Assembly (NCBI GenBank): GCA_905250125.1
Contig: CAJNOL010000266.1
Location: 1-64,000, forward strand
Length of the DNA: 64,000 nt
From: Rotaria sordida
Taxonomy: Eukaryota > Rotifera > Eurotatoria > Philodinida > Philodinidae
Reading direction: 5' to 3'
Part shown: piece by piece, positions 50,701 to 62,716 of the stretch
Numbering within the stretch: the first letter of the stretch is position 1
Layout: each line of letters begins with the position of its first letter
The notes under the pieces: model-generated
Databases searched by the model: none
Told to the model about the DNA's origin: nothing
The model's input: only the letters and a program-made list of their open reading frames with translations
Program-made: the position numbers and the translations under genes

Positions 50701-51025
50701 CCTTTAATAACAAAACCAAGTAAAAAAAAAAGAATTTTTTTATTGAACTTTGTTTTGTTGATTGAAATCTTTTTTTGTTTTCTAAATAGATCGTTCAATA
50801 TCAGCAATACTTCGAACGAGTAATTCACAATGTAATAATCAATCAATAATATCAACAACAACAACAACAACAAGTACAGCTATTGATCATCCACAAATAT
50901 CACGACGTCGTTTTGTTCCACCACGTAAATCATCATTACCAAGATTTGTACGTAGTTCATCTCGTGATTCATCAACTGATGATAGTTTACGACCAACAAA
51001 ATCACGGTTTAGGTTTTGGTCATAA
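44704..51025 (+). CDS. Dbl-family RhoGEF, collybistin/ASEF (ARHGEF9/ARHGEF4/SPATA13) type
   Basis: Exons 44704-44779, 46397-46578, 47131-47263, 47328-47638, 48095-48274, 48341-48445, 48505-48762, 50078-50203, 50289-50367, 50426-50719, 50790-51025; 1980 nt, 659 residues. It would activate Rho-family GTPases (Cdc42/Rac in known relatives) by nucleotide exchange. A divergent SH3 remnant (about 148-202, LWYNQNEINQDGWYPSSD) is followed by the DH domain (about 210-410: RANIIKEIYKTEYDYL, GNIEEIY, LDGFLLSPIQRICQYPLQL, INERKRR) and the PH domain (about 416-540: LFLFDHVLIICRKDRRN, YFGRADLD). The DH/PH linker and the RICQYPLQL motif are those of the collybistin/ASEF group. The C-terminal tail is Ser/Arg-rich. 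The start is inferred from a clean 76-bp first exon. AATAAA at 51155-51160. Confidence 0.88.
45287..45386. other. Assembly gap (100 N)
   Basis: Exactly 100 N, the conventional filler for a gap of unknown size. A TCA/TTG microsatellite starts at its right edge, a likely cause of the break. Confidence 0.95.
45387..45418 (+). repeat. (TCA)n(TTG)n microsatellite at the gap edge
   Basis: Seven TCA units, then TTGTTGTTG, directly after the N run. Confidence 0.9.
46352..46383 (+). repeat. (TTTTA)n microsatellite
   Basis: About six TTTTA units just upstream of the acceptor of RhoGEF exon 2, contributing to its pyrimidine tract. Confidence 0.9.
47685..48075. repeat. Palindromic MITE-like element in a RhoGEF intron
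   Basis: Nearly fills the intron 47639-48094. GGTAACAGAAAAAAACTTAT (47820-47839) pairs with ATAAGTTTTTCTGTTACTGC (47911-47930). The outer ACTGATAAACTC pairs with GATTTATCAGTTGGAGAA. Short loop around 47880. Confidence 0.8.
49380..49870. repeat. Palindromic MITE-like element, family H copy 2
   Basis: In the 1.3-kb RhoGEF intron 48763-50077. Shares TAGGTCTAATGACTCTTAG and the TTTTCGGCTAAAACTTTCAG arm with the copy at 37520-37990. The two arms here are TTTCAGCCGAAAAGAGTA and TTCTTTTCGGCTAAAACT. Confidence 0.75.
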
Positions 51026-51160
51026 TTAAATATTGATCTTTTTCTTTTTCTCTGCTTATGTATGTAATATTTCTTGTTGCTAAAATTGACAATGCACAAT
51101 TCTGACTGAAAAAAACTAATCTTTGCGCTTCTTCTTTTTTTTTTATTTTGATTAAATAAA

Positions 51161-53398
51161 ACATCTTTAATATATGTATTGAAGAAAGTGACATAAAAAG
51201 AACTTTTTAATAACTAATCGTGAATGATAAGATCCATTGGCTGAATGTACTGATTTATTATTGTTGTATTTTATCAAGTAATTCTTCAAAAGACATCGTC
51301 TTCAAAGAATAGATATTTCAATAATCGAAAATCATAAATAAACTCTGTGTTGACTTAAAAAGGTCGTTTGAATACATGAGAATCCTTTGTTGTAATAATG
51401 ATATAGCCCTGATCGAAGAATATGTTTCATATACGATGAAATACAACTCGTTAAGATGGCCCTATTTCTACGTACATACAAGGAGAATAATATGGTCGTT
51501 GGTATCACAGAATATAACAACACTACGGTATTTTTTTTACGGTGAGAATGCGTCATCGTATACAGTCAGTGATACTGAACGTGTTATAGCAATTCAATAC
51601 AACACAAACCAGCCGTTTACGGTAATCCGTAATGATTGATCTGGAAATCTGAGAAGTAATAATTTGTAAGATATCAACAAAGAAAAAAAAGTACAAATTC
51701 ACTTGTACTTCAAAAATAGATGAAGTTTCAATTTTTCCTCTTCAATTTTATCGATCATAACGACATCAATTTGCCTACTCAAAATGAATGAAACACATCT
51801 GTTTATGAAATTATTTCAGTCATCGAATCCAAAGTACGATTAGGTGTCAAATTGTTTATATCGGATAAGTTTACATATAACAGTCTATATAATTTCAATC
51901 TGAATTTAGAAAAAAATGCTTTCGATTTCAAACTGAAATAGGGTCTTTGGACATATCTCATTGTATCTAAATATACAGGTAGTCCATAAGTAGCTTTACG
52001 ATAAAAAATTTGAATATGTTCGTTCTGTTCTAACCTATGGGACTCATTTTTTTTCTGTGATATAGCAGACTTCAGAGTTTTCTTCCATAAGAACTTTATG
52101 ACCTCACAGGTCATTACATGAATCTAAAATTTTGAAGTATATTTTTTCGAAGCTTCTGTAAAAACGAGTACTAGCAAGGATAGATAAAATAACTCTTGCT
52201 TTCACTTTATTATACTCAAGAAAAGACAGATATCTATATCGGTGATGAGAGAGAATAAACAATCAAGCATCGCACAACAAAACACATAATCGAATATATT
52301 TGTCGAAGGACAAATGTATGCACACACGGACTCATTAGAGCCATCTTCAACATTGTAAAAGATAGGAACTCATTATATATGTACTTTTAAAAGTAATCAC
52401 CATGTTTGTTTTGTTTGTAGACGTTTTTTCATTATCATTTTGTGTTTGACAAAGAAAATTGTGAAGAGCGACGATAGAAAAATAGAAGGTATAATGTTCA
52501 TATACTATGATATATAGTTAACTCAGGTAGAAAAGTTTTATGAAGATCGTACAAGAGCTTACTGGAAATCTGATTTCATAAGATTCATACTGTATGATTT
52601 TACGACATCTTACAAATATTGTATTGCCAGATTTAATACTTATTTGACTATAAAATTCCAGATCAATCCATCGGATGGTAAGATCTTACAAGATCAGACG
52701 GAAATCGTAGGGAAAATCATTGTTTCTGAAATCTTACGGTAAATCGTTTCATAAAATTCATGAAAGATCTTGCTGTCTTGCAAAATATCATTATTAGATT
52801 ATAGAAAAATTTATGTATCAGTAAGATATTTCGAGAATCTTATTATACGATATAGCGTAAGATTTCAGAGACGATGATTTTTCGTACGATTGTTATATGA
52901 TTTCGTTTGATCTGCAAGAACCTTATGTTTGAGTTTTTGAAATGGGTAAGGACCGCACATCGCTAAAAGTAGATATCTTGTGGATTACATAGTAGTGCGA
53001 CACATTGTTCAAGACCAGTATAATGAGCATCGAGTAAAAATCAATTACGGTTACGTGAAATATAGTTGTTATGAAGTTCAGAAAACTAGATCATCGCTGT
53101 TCTTGAAGGAATGTGTCTTTTTTTTTTGTTTTCAAAAATTCAGTCTTGAATAAAAAAGACCGTAGACTCGAAATTTAACAATAATGTTAAACCAAATGAG
53201 TGCTCAATAACGAAAGACCTACTCGTCATTGAAAGAGATTCTATTCATTGTGGTATGTAGACATTCAATGCGCGCACTTTTTCCTTTATTAATCGTCTTA
53301 TCATTGATCAATAGTGTAGTAAGATCAAACACATGCGCGCGGATTTTGTCAACTAAGGAAAAAGAAATCTACGAATAGATAGATAATAAGAAAAAGAC
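51161..53398. other. Intergenic region between RhoGEF and FLYWCH/MULE gene
   Basis: About 2.2 kb with no credible gene; the short opposed ORFs at 51.3-52.1 kb have no domain or splice support. It contains an inverted repeat at 52685-52918. Confidence 0.5.
52685..52918. repeat. Inverted-repeat element, about 235 bp
   Basis: AAATCATTGTTTCTGAAATC (52717-52736) in the left arm pairs with GATTTCAGAGACGATGATTT (52861-52880) in the right; AAGATCAGACGG pairs with GTTTGATCTGCAAG. No ORF. Confidence 0.7.
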
Positions 53399-56300
53399 AT
53401 GATATTTGAAGACACTACAACAAGTTTTACAAATGATTTTTTGACTGATATTGACATGGGGTCATTAAATGAAGTTCCATTACAAACAAATTCAACAATA
53501 TCTGAAGTAGAATCCGTTTTAATTTTAAGTCTTTTTTTTTGTTTTTGAAGATTTGTTTTCTTTTTTTGATATTAATAGCCAATACAAATAATAAGTACTC
53601 AACGAGGTAAACGAAAACTTTTACTTGATGGTTATATCTATCGTTTGGATCGATCGAATGATCGTGGTATTGAACAATGGAGATGTTCAAAAAAAAGTTG
53701 TCGTGGTCGAATTCATTTACATAATTCATTTTTATTTTCATCAACAATAAATCGTACAAATGTTACATTAGTTTCATCTCATTCACATGCATCTGAACCA
53801 GCTCAATGTGAAGCTGCTATTGTTATTGATCATATACGAACAACTGCTCAACATAATCAACATGAATCACCTAAAGATATTGTTCATCGTTTATTAAGGT
53901 TAAAATTTCAAAACAAATATTTAAAAAAAAAAAATATATATACATTAATTAAAATTTTATTTTGAATTTCTAGATCAGTTAATAATGAAACAGCTGCTAA
54001 TCTTCCTTCAATTACAGCAAGTTAGATAGATTTAATTCAAAATTAAACATTTTGTTTTTCTTTTCTTTCTTAGTGCAACGAAGTATTCAACGTCGACGAC
54101 AACAACAAAAATCTTTCGATTCTTTTTTAATTAATATTGAACATGAAGAAAATTTAACTACAAATGATATTCAAATTCTTTATCGTTCAATAAATGATAG
54201 TTCATTATTACATATAAATGAACTTGCATATAATCAAATATTAGTATTAACATGTGACAATGAACAGAGTTATCGAAATAAACTAGCAAATACATCTATT
54301 TGGTTATGTACAACATTTCATGAAGTAAGAAAAAAACTTATTTTTTTAAATATTCTATATGAATTTATAAGTTAGATTAAAAATGATTATCTTCAATGTA
54401 TTTTAATCATTCAAGTACTTGAAAATAATAATGAAACACTTCTTCCACTTATTTATGCTCTTTTACCATCGAATACAAATGTTTTTTATATGAAATTATT
54501 TAATGAATTATTACCATTACAAACACCGAAATATATTTTAACGTAATGAAAAAAAATTTTCTATTTTTCATTAAGATATTACTTATATTCTTTTGTTATT
54601 TTTTTTCAATTTCTTAAAGAAATTTTGATAAAATTTTAATTGATTCATTAAAAAATTTCTTTCATAATCATACAATATTACCTGATATTAAAATATGTTC
54701 AATATTTTTACATTATGAACTTTGTAAATTTATTCAAGTAAAATAATTTTTTTGTTGAAATTTTAAAAATATTTCTTAGTTTTTTAATTTATAGCAATAC
54801 AAACGAATAATACATGATATGGAATATAAATCAATAAAATATCTTTTAGCACTTGCTTATATACCACAATTAGATGTTATTATGGCTTTTGAAGCTCTTC
54901 AAGAAATATATTCATCATCGATAGAAGGTTAACTAAAGATTTATTTTGAAAATCATTAAGGTCTCCGTCTTCTTTCCAAAATCAGTTTTCGACACAATAC
55001 ATAGGATGTTCATAAAACTTGCTGAAGATGTTCGACTAATGAAAATACACTATTAAAAAAATTTTCACGACTCCGAACCTTACCGTTTAGGAGATTTCCA
55101 TGCACCATAGGACTTTCACGCGAACAAATGTTTTTTACAATAGACTTCAAGCTATAGCGCTCGAGTTACTCTCATTTCAAAGAGAACTTCTTACTGCTTC
55201 GGATAAGGAAAAGAAATTTATAAATTTTATTTTATTTTATTTTTAGAGCCTTCCAAATTTTAAGTAATGTTTTATTGGAAAACTAATGATTACTTTGATA
55301 TTGAGCGTCGAGTACGAAATCCCTAATTCTCATTCGAAAGAGAATGTATCTATCTATCGAATTAAAAAAAATCTACAGTTCACTAGAACGAACACTATCG
55401 AAAAGAACTTTGTTTGGAATTCGGCAATTTATGCAAAAACCAATTTTGAGAATTCTTATGTATATTTATCTGACGAACTTTCTGGTATGAGCATTAAATA
55501 TAGTTATATTACGTGCCGATTAAAAATTCATTTAGAGTCTTATCGAGTGGGCGTTCAGCTACAATTAGGGGCCATAGTCGCAATAGCTCTTATAAATTTC
55601 CTAATGATATGGTATCAGTCTTTCGTTGGAGAGCTCTAGAAATTAATCATGATTTCTGAAGAAGCCTTTCAAAATTGAAAGTCTTTCGTATGAATTTTCA
55701 AACTAAACACCTCATGGGCCATGCCTATATGTTTATCTCATAATGTGTCTTTTTCTTAGAAAAATCGATTTTTTTGGAGGAGGAGGGAACCGGCCTTAAA
55801 CGGTTTTATATTGCATAGGTATTTATGATAAATTTGAGGATTTATGTATTGGTCGTTTGCGTCCAAATGGTCATCGTTCTCAACCATTATTTACTACAAC
55901 TCTTTGGAATTGGACTGATGTCGTTCCATATTTTGATAATTTATTATTGATAAATACAAATATTAAACAATGGAATGATATGTTTCGAGTAAGTTGTATT
56001 GAATTATACTAATCTATGGCGCAAAATATTTATTCATTTTTCAGTCACTGAAAGACAACTGATTAGAGCGAGAAGCAGTTAGTTCAAATTAAAAATTTTC
56101 GTTATTTCTAAATATATATTCAGATCTAATCTATGCGTTTCCATTAAAGAGCTAGTTTTTATGGAAATCAGCATTCAATATTTTAAAAAACACAAAAGTT
56201 TTAAAATCTGTAAATAACACACCTTTTGCTCTATAAAATTGACCAATCAAAAACTGCTTCGCATTTTGACTTTGATAGATTTTAATCAAAATACAAAATT

Positions 56301-56753
56301 GAACAAAATACTATTCTATACAACTACTATTTTGGATCTTTTGAAACTATCTGATGATAGTTGTTTAACTCTTACCGCGGAAAGAAATTTCTGAACATGT
56401 TTATTTCCAACTAATTGCTTCTAATTCTAAACAGTTGTTTTTTTAAGTGATCGAAAAATGAGTGAATATTTTGTACTAAGACTTTCGCGTCATAGGTATT
56501 ATATTGATTTTATTATTTCTCGTAGACGTCATTGTTAACTAGTTCATATCGAAGTTGTTATAAAATAATTCGTACTATACAACAGTTATATCAACATCAA
56601 ATAAATACAAAAAATCGAAAAATTGAAACAAATAAAACAAATATAATTATTCAAAATTATTATACTAATAAATTTCGACAAATTATTCAATCATATCAAT
56701 CATTATCATTTGAAGAATATCTTCTTAATTTAATTGAATATTTACCTATTTAA
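53399..56753 (+). CDS. FLYWCH zinc finger / MULE transposase-derived protein
   Basis: Nine exons: 53399-53506, 53579-53898, 53974-54020, 54074-54324, 54376-54542, 54620-54737, 54795-54927, 55819-55988, 56526-56753; 1542 nt, 513 residues. The FLYWCH finger (about 43-105) reads GKRKLLLDGYIYRLDRS, WRCSKKSC, then HSH. The rest follows the order of a Mutator-like transposase core (LLPLIYALLPSNTNVFY; CSIFLHYELCKFIQ; LINTNIKQWNDMF). At the places where MULEs have catalytic Asp, Asp and Glu this protein has WLCTTF, TNFDKI and TNIKQW, so it appears catalytically dead. Eight introns and an intact frame argue for a host gene rather than a live transposon. DNA binding through FLYWCH is the likely role; the target is unknown. 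The first donor (53506) is the least certain junction. AATAAA at 56754-56759. Confidence 0.8.
54928..55818 (+). other. Long intron of the FLYWCH/MULE gene
   Basis: About 890 bp. A 117-codon ORF at 55286-55639 lies inside, but its codon use and composition do not resemble neighbouring exons and I see no domain. Confidence 0.5.
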
Positions 56754-58984
56754 AATAAATTTTAATTATATAAAAAAATATTGGTTATTATAACAATAGG
56801 TTTTGTTGTAGTATTTATATAGAATTAATACATTATTCGAATTATAATTCAAATATATCCACAAAGTTCAGTCTAGGACAGAAATTACTCTAAAAATAAC
56901 AACCAATTATGACTTGATTATAATAAGATGATTGTCAAGATTGTCTTAGAAATGTATAGGTTATATTAGCAGCATAATGCTGAGTAACTATCAGATTCAG
57001 ACTGAAAAAAAATTAGAAGTACGGGTTGAATTTTAGTAAATATAACTGTTTTTGGCACATTTTTTATAAATTCATATCATACTCAAGCTGATAATTCAGT
57101 TTAAATAATTCCACTGAAACTCATTAGAGAGAGGAAATTTAAAAGGTCCATAACAACATTTCATTCATTGTTCACATTGGTGATAAATCATTTTGTTTAA
57201 AGCAAAGAATTAAATTGATGAAATAATTTTTGTTGTTGATGATATAAATTTTTTTGTAAGTTCATTTTACGAATGAAACGTGTTGTTCAATGAATAACTC
57301 CATGATTTGACAATAGTAACATGTATTATGTTGATTGAAGAAATTCTTTTATAGACATCATATATTTTATTCTATTTATAATATAATGAAAAACTTCTGT
57401 ATTCATTATGTACAGGTCATTTCATTGAAGAATAATGTTACATTTTACACTCAACTTTCTTTTGTGAAAAATCATATATTTGATGAAACCATAAAACGAA
57501 TTTTAATACCACTGACTGTCATGGCAACGTTGGCAAAGACGCTCGTAATAGATTTTTTGCAATTAAGGACAATAGGCGCCAGACTGCTTTTCTATAGTTT
57601 CTTAGCAACAAAAGAAAAAGTACTAAATGGCATTAACAATAAGTGTTAGAAGGTTCAAGAATATTTCAAAATTTTTCTTGAAATTTACAAGACTGGAGTA
57701 TGTTTTTGAGTATTTTAAAAAGCGCAATTTCCGATACTTGTTTACATAGCTGATTATATTCAAGATATTAAAGATTGATGAGTAATGATATTTTATTCTA
57801 TCACAGTCGTCATATAATTAACACTTACTTTCAGAAATAATCAATATTAATATTTCTGAGATTAGCGAGATACATAATAGCATGCTGACATTTGGTGTTG
57901 ATATAATAGATATGTACAAGAAGCCTATTTGTCAACAGTTAGAATAATAATAATTATTATAGTAATTTAAGCATAATGAAAATAGAAACATGACATAAAA
58001 AAAGAGTGCAAGTAAACAACTAAAAAGAAGATAAATTCTATTTGAAATGCGGAAATAAATTATGCAGCTCATTTGTTTGACAGGCCATTATTCTTGAAAA
58101 GCAACTATTATCTATTTGAGATTTTGCACTCAACGTATTTTGTATTAGTGTAATCAAGCTGCAAGGAAACGAGATGTGAACTCTACAGCATAACTTCAAA
58201 GAGATTCTGCTGACAAGCTTTTTTCATTAAATTTTATTGTTATATTCTACCACCAGCTATGAACGAGCATTATCAAAATCTGACAAAAGAATATGTTTTA
58301 TTGATAAGTATTTAATAGATAAATATCATATAAAATAAGAAATTGATAGACATAAATTTTTCTTCTATTTAGTAGTCATTTGAAAGTCAATGTATCGGGA
58401 ATTTTTTTAAAAGATATTCTCATGTTTTATATAATCTATTCTATCTATTGTTCTTATTTTAAATGAAAATTTCCATTCAATAATTATATCTATTCTAAAA
58501 TAGATTGTCTCATTTGATAAATCAAATTCAATAAATCTACTATAATACAATAAGTAAGAGAAAAATACTCAAATTTCTATTCTTTCTCGTTCCCAATAGC
58601 TTTAGAATTCATTATGTAAAAGATATTCAATGGTTGCATCAAGTATAAAATGCTATTCATGGTTTTGTTTTTGATTCAATATTGGATTTAGTTCTATCAG
58701 AAGTCACTTTATATACAACACATATGTTTTTCATTATGAAATTAACACATGTAAATATTAGAGTAATTAATATTTCTAGGCAATAATTAATTTTCTTTTT
58801 TATTCAAGCTTATGATGAAGAGAAAAAAACTTTTTTGTTTTTACATTTGACCATTTTAAAGAAGACATATGAAAATATAAAATATTTTTAAATTTAAATA
58901 TTAGGCATGATAGATCATTAAGAAGGTTATTTTGACCTTTAATAACCATACAATCAACAATATTTTTAATATCTTTTATAGAAC

Positions 58985-59600
58985 TGAATCGAGACTTGTC
59001 AAAATAATTATCAAAGTAAGATGCCGGAAAGTCAAAATTTTAGCAAAATTTTTGTTTTCAATTTATTTAATGTCATTAGATAGAGTACATTTATTTGCCG
59101 ATGAAAAATTATTTTTGCAATGTTTGAAAATAAGTTTTTCCTGGCAATATTAGGAAAAAAAGTTAGATTCTAAATATCACGCATAAAGTCGTTCATAATG
59201 ACAAATAGGTAAATATTTTTTTTCATTTTATAGAACATTATAAGAGTCATTTTCTAATTCTGTGGACAAAACTGACAAAAAATACTTTAGATATATGAGA
59301 GTGTTTTTGTCAATTTTGTCTGGAAAATCAGAAAATAACCCTTACCATGTTCTACAAAATAAAGAAAAAATATTTACATATCTGTCATAATGAATGATTC
59401 TATTAGTGATATTTAGAATTTCGCTTTTTCTCCAATATATCCAGGAAAAACTAGTTTAGAAAAATCGAAAAAGTAGTTTTTCATCGGTAACTTGATGTAC
59501 TCTATCTAAGAACACTAAATAAATTGAGCACAACAGATTACACTAAAACTTCAAATTTGCGGCATCTTATAAAATAAATAAAACTTAACCTTTTCTTCAG
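58985..59600. repeat. Palindromic MITE-like element, about 600 bp
   Basis: Left TTAGATAGAGTACATTTATT (59076-59095) pairs with AACTTGATGTACTCTATCTAA near 59489-59509; CCGATGAAAAATTA pairs with TAGTTTTTCATCGG; AACATTATAAGAGTCATTTTC pairs with the AAATAACCCTTACCATGTT region. Apparent ORFs at 58932-59153 and 59614-59796 overlap or abut the arms. Confidence 0.8.
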
Positions 59601-60214
59601 TGTTATATGCGGCATGAGAACCAAAGAGTCACGCTTCTTCAAAGATCGGATGGATCCTCTGAGAATTCCAAATAGCTCTACAGAAAGAGAATATCTGGAT
59701 AAAATACTGCTGTTCTTATCATTAATCAGATACTTTTTGATAAAAGAATTGCAACACTCGAGGATTCCGGAAATTCATTATAATAAGTACTACTAGCATT
59801 ATTATTCTTTGAAGTTGATTAAATTAATGAAGAATAATAATTATTAAATTTGACAATAGGAAGTGGTCTCGAACAAGCATTTATTTTCTTTTTGTCAAGT
59901 AAAAATCGTTAAGGGCAACTTATGAAGTTTTATATTTAGCAAAATTACTTTTATGAATATTCTATTTCATGATACTCTTAGAATTGCCATTGGTTTATTA
60001 ATATCATTTTTTATTGAAAATAAAGTCATTTGAATAAAAAAAGAAAGTTTTTAAGTTAGATTTTCTACAGAAGCAATTATTTATAAAATATATAGGAAAG
60101 TAAAAGAGATGCATGTCTTCTGAATAGACATCAAATGATCCTTGTAAAACTCATCTATTAAAATTTCCAGAATAACACAAAATATAAGAAGAGAATAGCA
60201 TGTATATTCCATTA

Positions 60215-60233
60215 TATATATATATATATATAA
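60215..60233 (+). repeat. (TA)n microsatellite
   Basis: About nine TA units in the intergenic region. Confidence 0.9.
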
Positions 60234-61327
60234 TAAAATTTTGATTGATTAATATAATATTTTTATATCTTAAATAATGTCATTCATCGTAACTTATTAA
60301 ATATGCTTGTCTATTTAATAATAGATCTTAATATTGAATATAATATACTAAGGTTTTTTTGTTGTTTTACTTCTCATCGATTCATCGAGTTGTCAGTAGA
60401 TTGTCCTTCTATATGTTATTTTGACACTCTTTGTGTCTGTCATTGCTATAATATACTTCAGTCGTGTAATTCTGTATCTGTCAAATACGATACGCATATC
60501 AATCATCGGTTGCTTCTATTAAAACAATATAGAAAGGTCAAAATATACTGATTTTTGACGTTGTTTATATTATCAAGGATAGAATTAGCGAATAACAAAG
60601 AAGAAAAGTTCGGAAAACATGAAAAAATAGATAAATTAGTGATTTATTATCTACTCCCGTGTCTCATTACTAATAAAAATGCCGATATGTAAATTCTATT
60701 GATGTTACTCACGTCATCACTAACTAACGAAGAAAATATGAAGAAGAACAAAGAAAGTGTTTTTTTTTGCTGCTCGAAAATTCTATAGACTCTATTGTTT
60801 TTCTTATCTCTCAATCATCAATTATAGTTCATAAACATCATAACATGATCAATATTCTCATTCTTTTTTCAATGCAAACAAAAATCCATAATAATATTAT
60901 TGTCTGTATATTGTCAATAACGATTACATTGGTTTTTCTCTTGAATAGCCGATGAAATAATGTCAATTAATAATATAGAAAACGTATGATCATTGTAATT
61001 TAGTTATTACGTTTTGTTAAAGAAAAATGATAGCTGAAAGCTATTATTAAAAACAAAAGAGCTATGATGGAAACATTAGGATGTTTTCTTTATTTTCATG
61101 ACATGCATAAATGCATTTATTTCATTTATTGACTCATCAATGATAAATATATGTCTTAGTGCTATGGCAACACTCAGACGTCAATAGTTGAATACTCGAT
61201 TTTCCATCGCTATTATTATCATCATTAATGACACGTATGATAAAAATAGTAAAACAACATCGAATGACAACAATAAGATGAAAAAAGCATGGACGGGAAA
61301 TGAAGATTTTTTTTCCTTTCTTTTTTT

Positions 61328-62716
61328 TCATATCGAAGCCAATCGCTTTATATTAACTGTCGGTGTAATTGTACTGTCAACTCCATTAACCATACTTCCC
61401 ATATGAAATCTTGATGAATTATGACATGTTTGTGCTTGACCAACTATAATAATTCGTGGTTTACAACCATGTCTTAACATATATAATCGATTTTGAAATT
61501 CTTCTCGATAAATACGTGATAAAAGACAATTTGTATAGAAACGTGTTGCTGATATTAAATACCATGAAAGATAAATTAATACGATAAATAATTGTGCTAC
61601 TTTTGATTGTGCTACAAATGTTGAATATTTTTCAAATAGATATGCGATTTCAGTTATAATATGAACAATAATAAATGGTGCAACATTAATTGATATTAAT
61701 ATAATCATTTGTGTATCTAAACGTGAACGTCGTCGACGTGAATGTATTGAATAATTCGTTAGATGATTTCGATTATTTTTTATTTGATGATAATTTGTAT
61801 TATTTGTTGTTGTTGTTGTTGTTGCTGCTGCTGTTGTTGTTGATGGTAAACTGATAAATGAACTTGATATATGAGTTGTTCCAATTGTTGAATTTATATT
61901 CATATCAGATGTTGAATTACAATGAACAATTGTATCTAATTTCAAAGGTCGTGAAACATTATTCGTTTGATTTTGTTGTTGATTTGATGTATGAAAACGT
62001 TTTTTTAAATGTATTATTATTAAACACGTACGACTTATAGATATAAGAATAAGTGCAATTGGTATTATCATATATATAGTTATATATATAGTATGAATAA
62101 ATATTTCACAAGTAAGATTTTTTTGTTGACATTTATCATTGAAACATAAAAATGTATAAATTATATTTTGTAGAAGACTTGAAATAAATGCTATTAAACA
62201 TAAATAAATAAATCTTTTTCTTGTACATAATGTTTGACTTTTTGTTGGCCATTCAACTTTAATCCAACGATCAACAGATATAAAAACAAGTACCCATGAA
62301 AATCCAAAATAAAGTTCATAATTAAAACTAAAATAGAAAAATACAAACATCAATTTAATCCATTTGATATGAAATCAAAAAAAACAACAACACATCAGTT
62401 CAACTTACATTGTAAAGAATCGACACCAATGTATAGATATTGTATAAACATTGATTTGATAGATAACATCAAAAAAATATTGTAAACTAGCAATTAAATT
62501 AAATATATCAACAAAAGCCATAACAAAAAATAAAAAACCGGTGGAATGATGACGAAGTTTCTTTGAACTAAACGTTACAATTGATAATAGACAACCGGTA
62601 TAACCAAATAGATAAAGAACAAAACAAAGAAATGCAATAAGTATACGTAAACTAGGAATGTGAACATGAATAAGTGCTGCTGTTGTTGTATTATTCATTC
62701 CAAAATTCATTGTCAA
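61328..62716 (-). CDS. Rhodopsin-like (class A type) GPCR
   Basis: Exons 62409-62716 and 61328-62327 on the minus strand; 1308 nt, 435 residues. Seven hydrophobic segments are visible: two full ones in exon 1 plus the end of ECL1 with the TM3 Cys (HWCRFF), TM3 ending VFISVDRWIKVEWP (a DRW version of DRY), an ECL2 Cys (KNLTCEIF), TM5 (MIIPIALILISIS), TM6 (MIILISINVAPFIIVHII) and TM7 (LIYLSWYLISATRFYTNCLL). The usual NPxxY at the end of TM7 is replaced by R-F-Y-T-N-C-L. The third intracellular loop is long (about 130 residues), Ser/Thr/Asn-rich and holds a poly-Thr/Ala tract. N-terminal NNTT is a glycosylation sequon. The ligand is unknown; a peptide receptor is plausible. Plus-strand TTTATT around 61117-61130 gives AATAAA signals. 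Confidence 0.85.

Larger units (their letters stand above)
56760..61110. other. Intergenic region, about 4.3 kb
   Basis: Lies between convergent genes (FLYWCH/MULE on plus, GPCR on minus). It contains a large palindromic element (58985-59600) and a TA microsatellite. No credible gene. Confidence 0.6.

Noticed and set aside
55286..55639. 117-codon ORF in a FLYWCH-gene intron
   Set aside because: No domain, and codon use is unlike adjacent exons; the surrounding exons splice across it in frame.
57335..57649. 104-codon ORF
   Set aside because: Hydrophobic and low in coding character, with no splice sites or known domain.
60303..60551. 82-codon Cys-containing ORF
   Set aside because: No signal peptide pattern, domain, splice context or codon bias; likely random.
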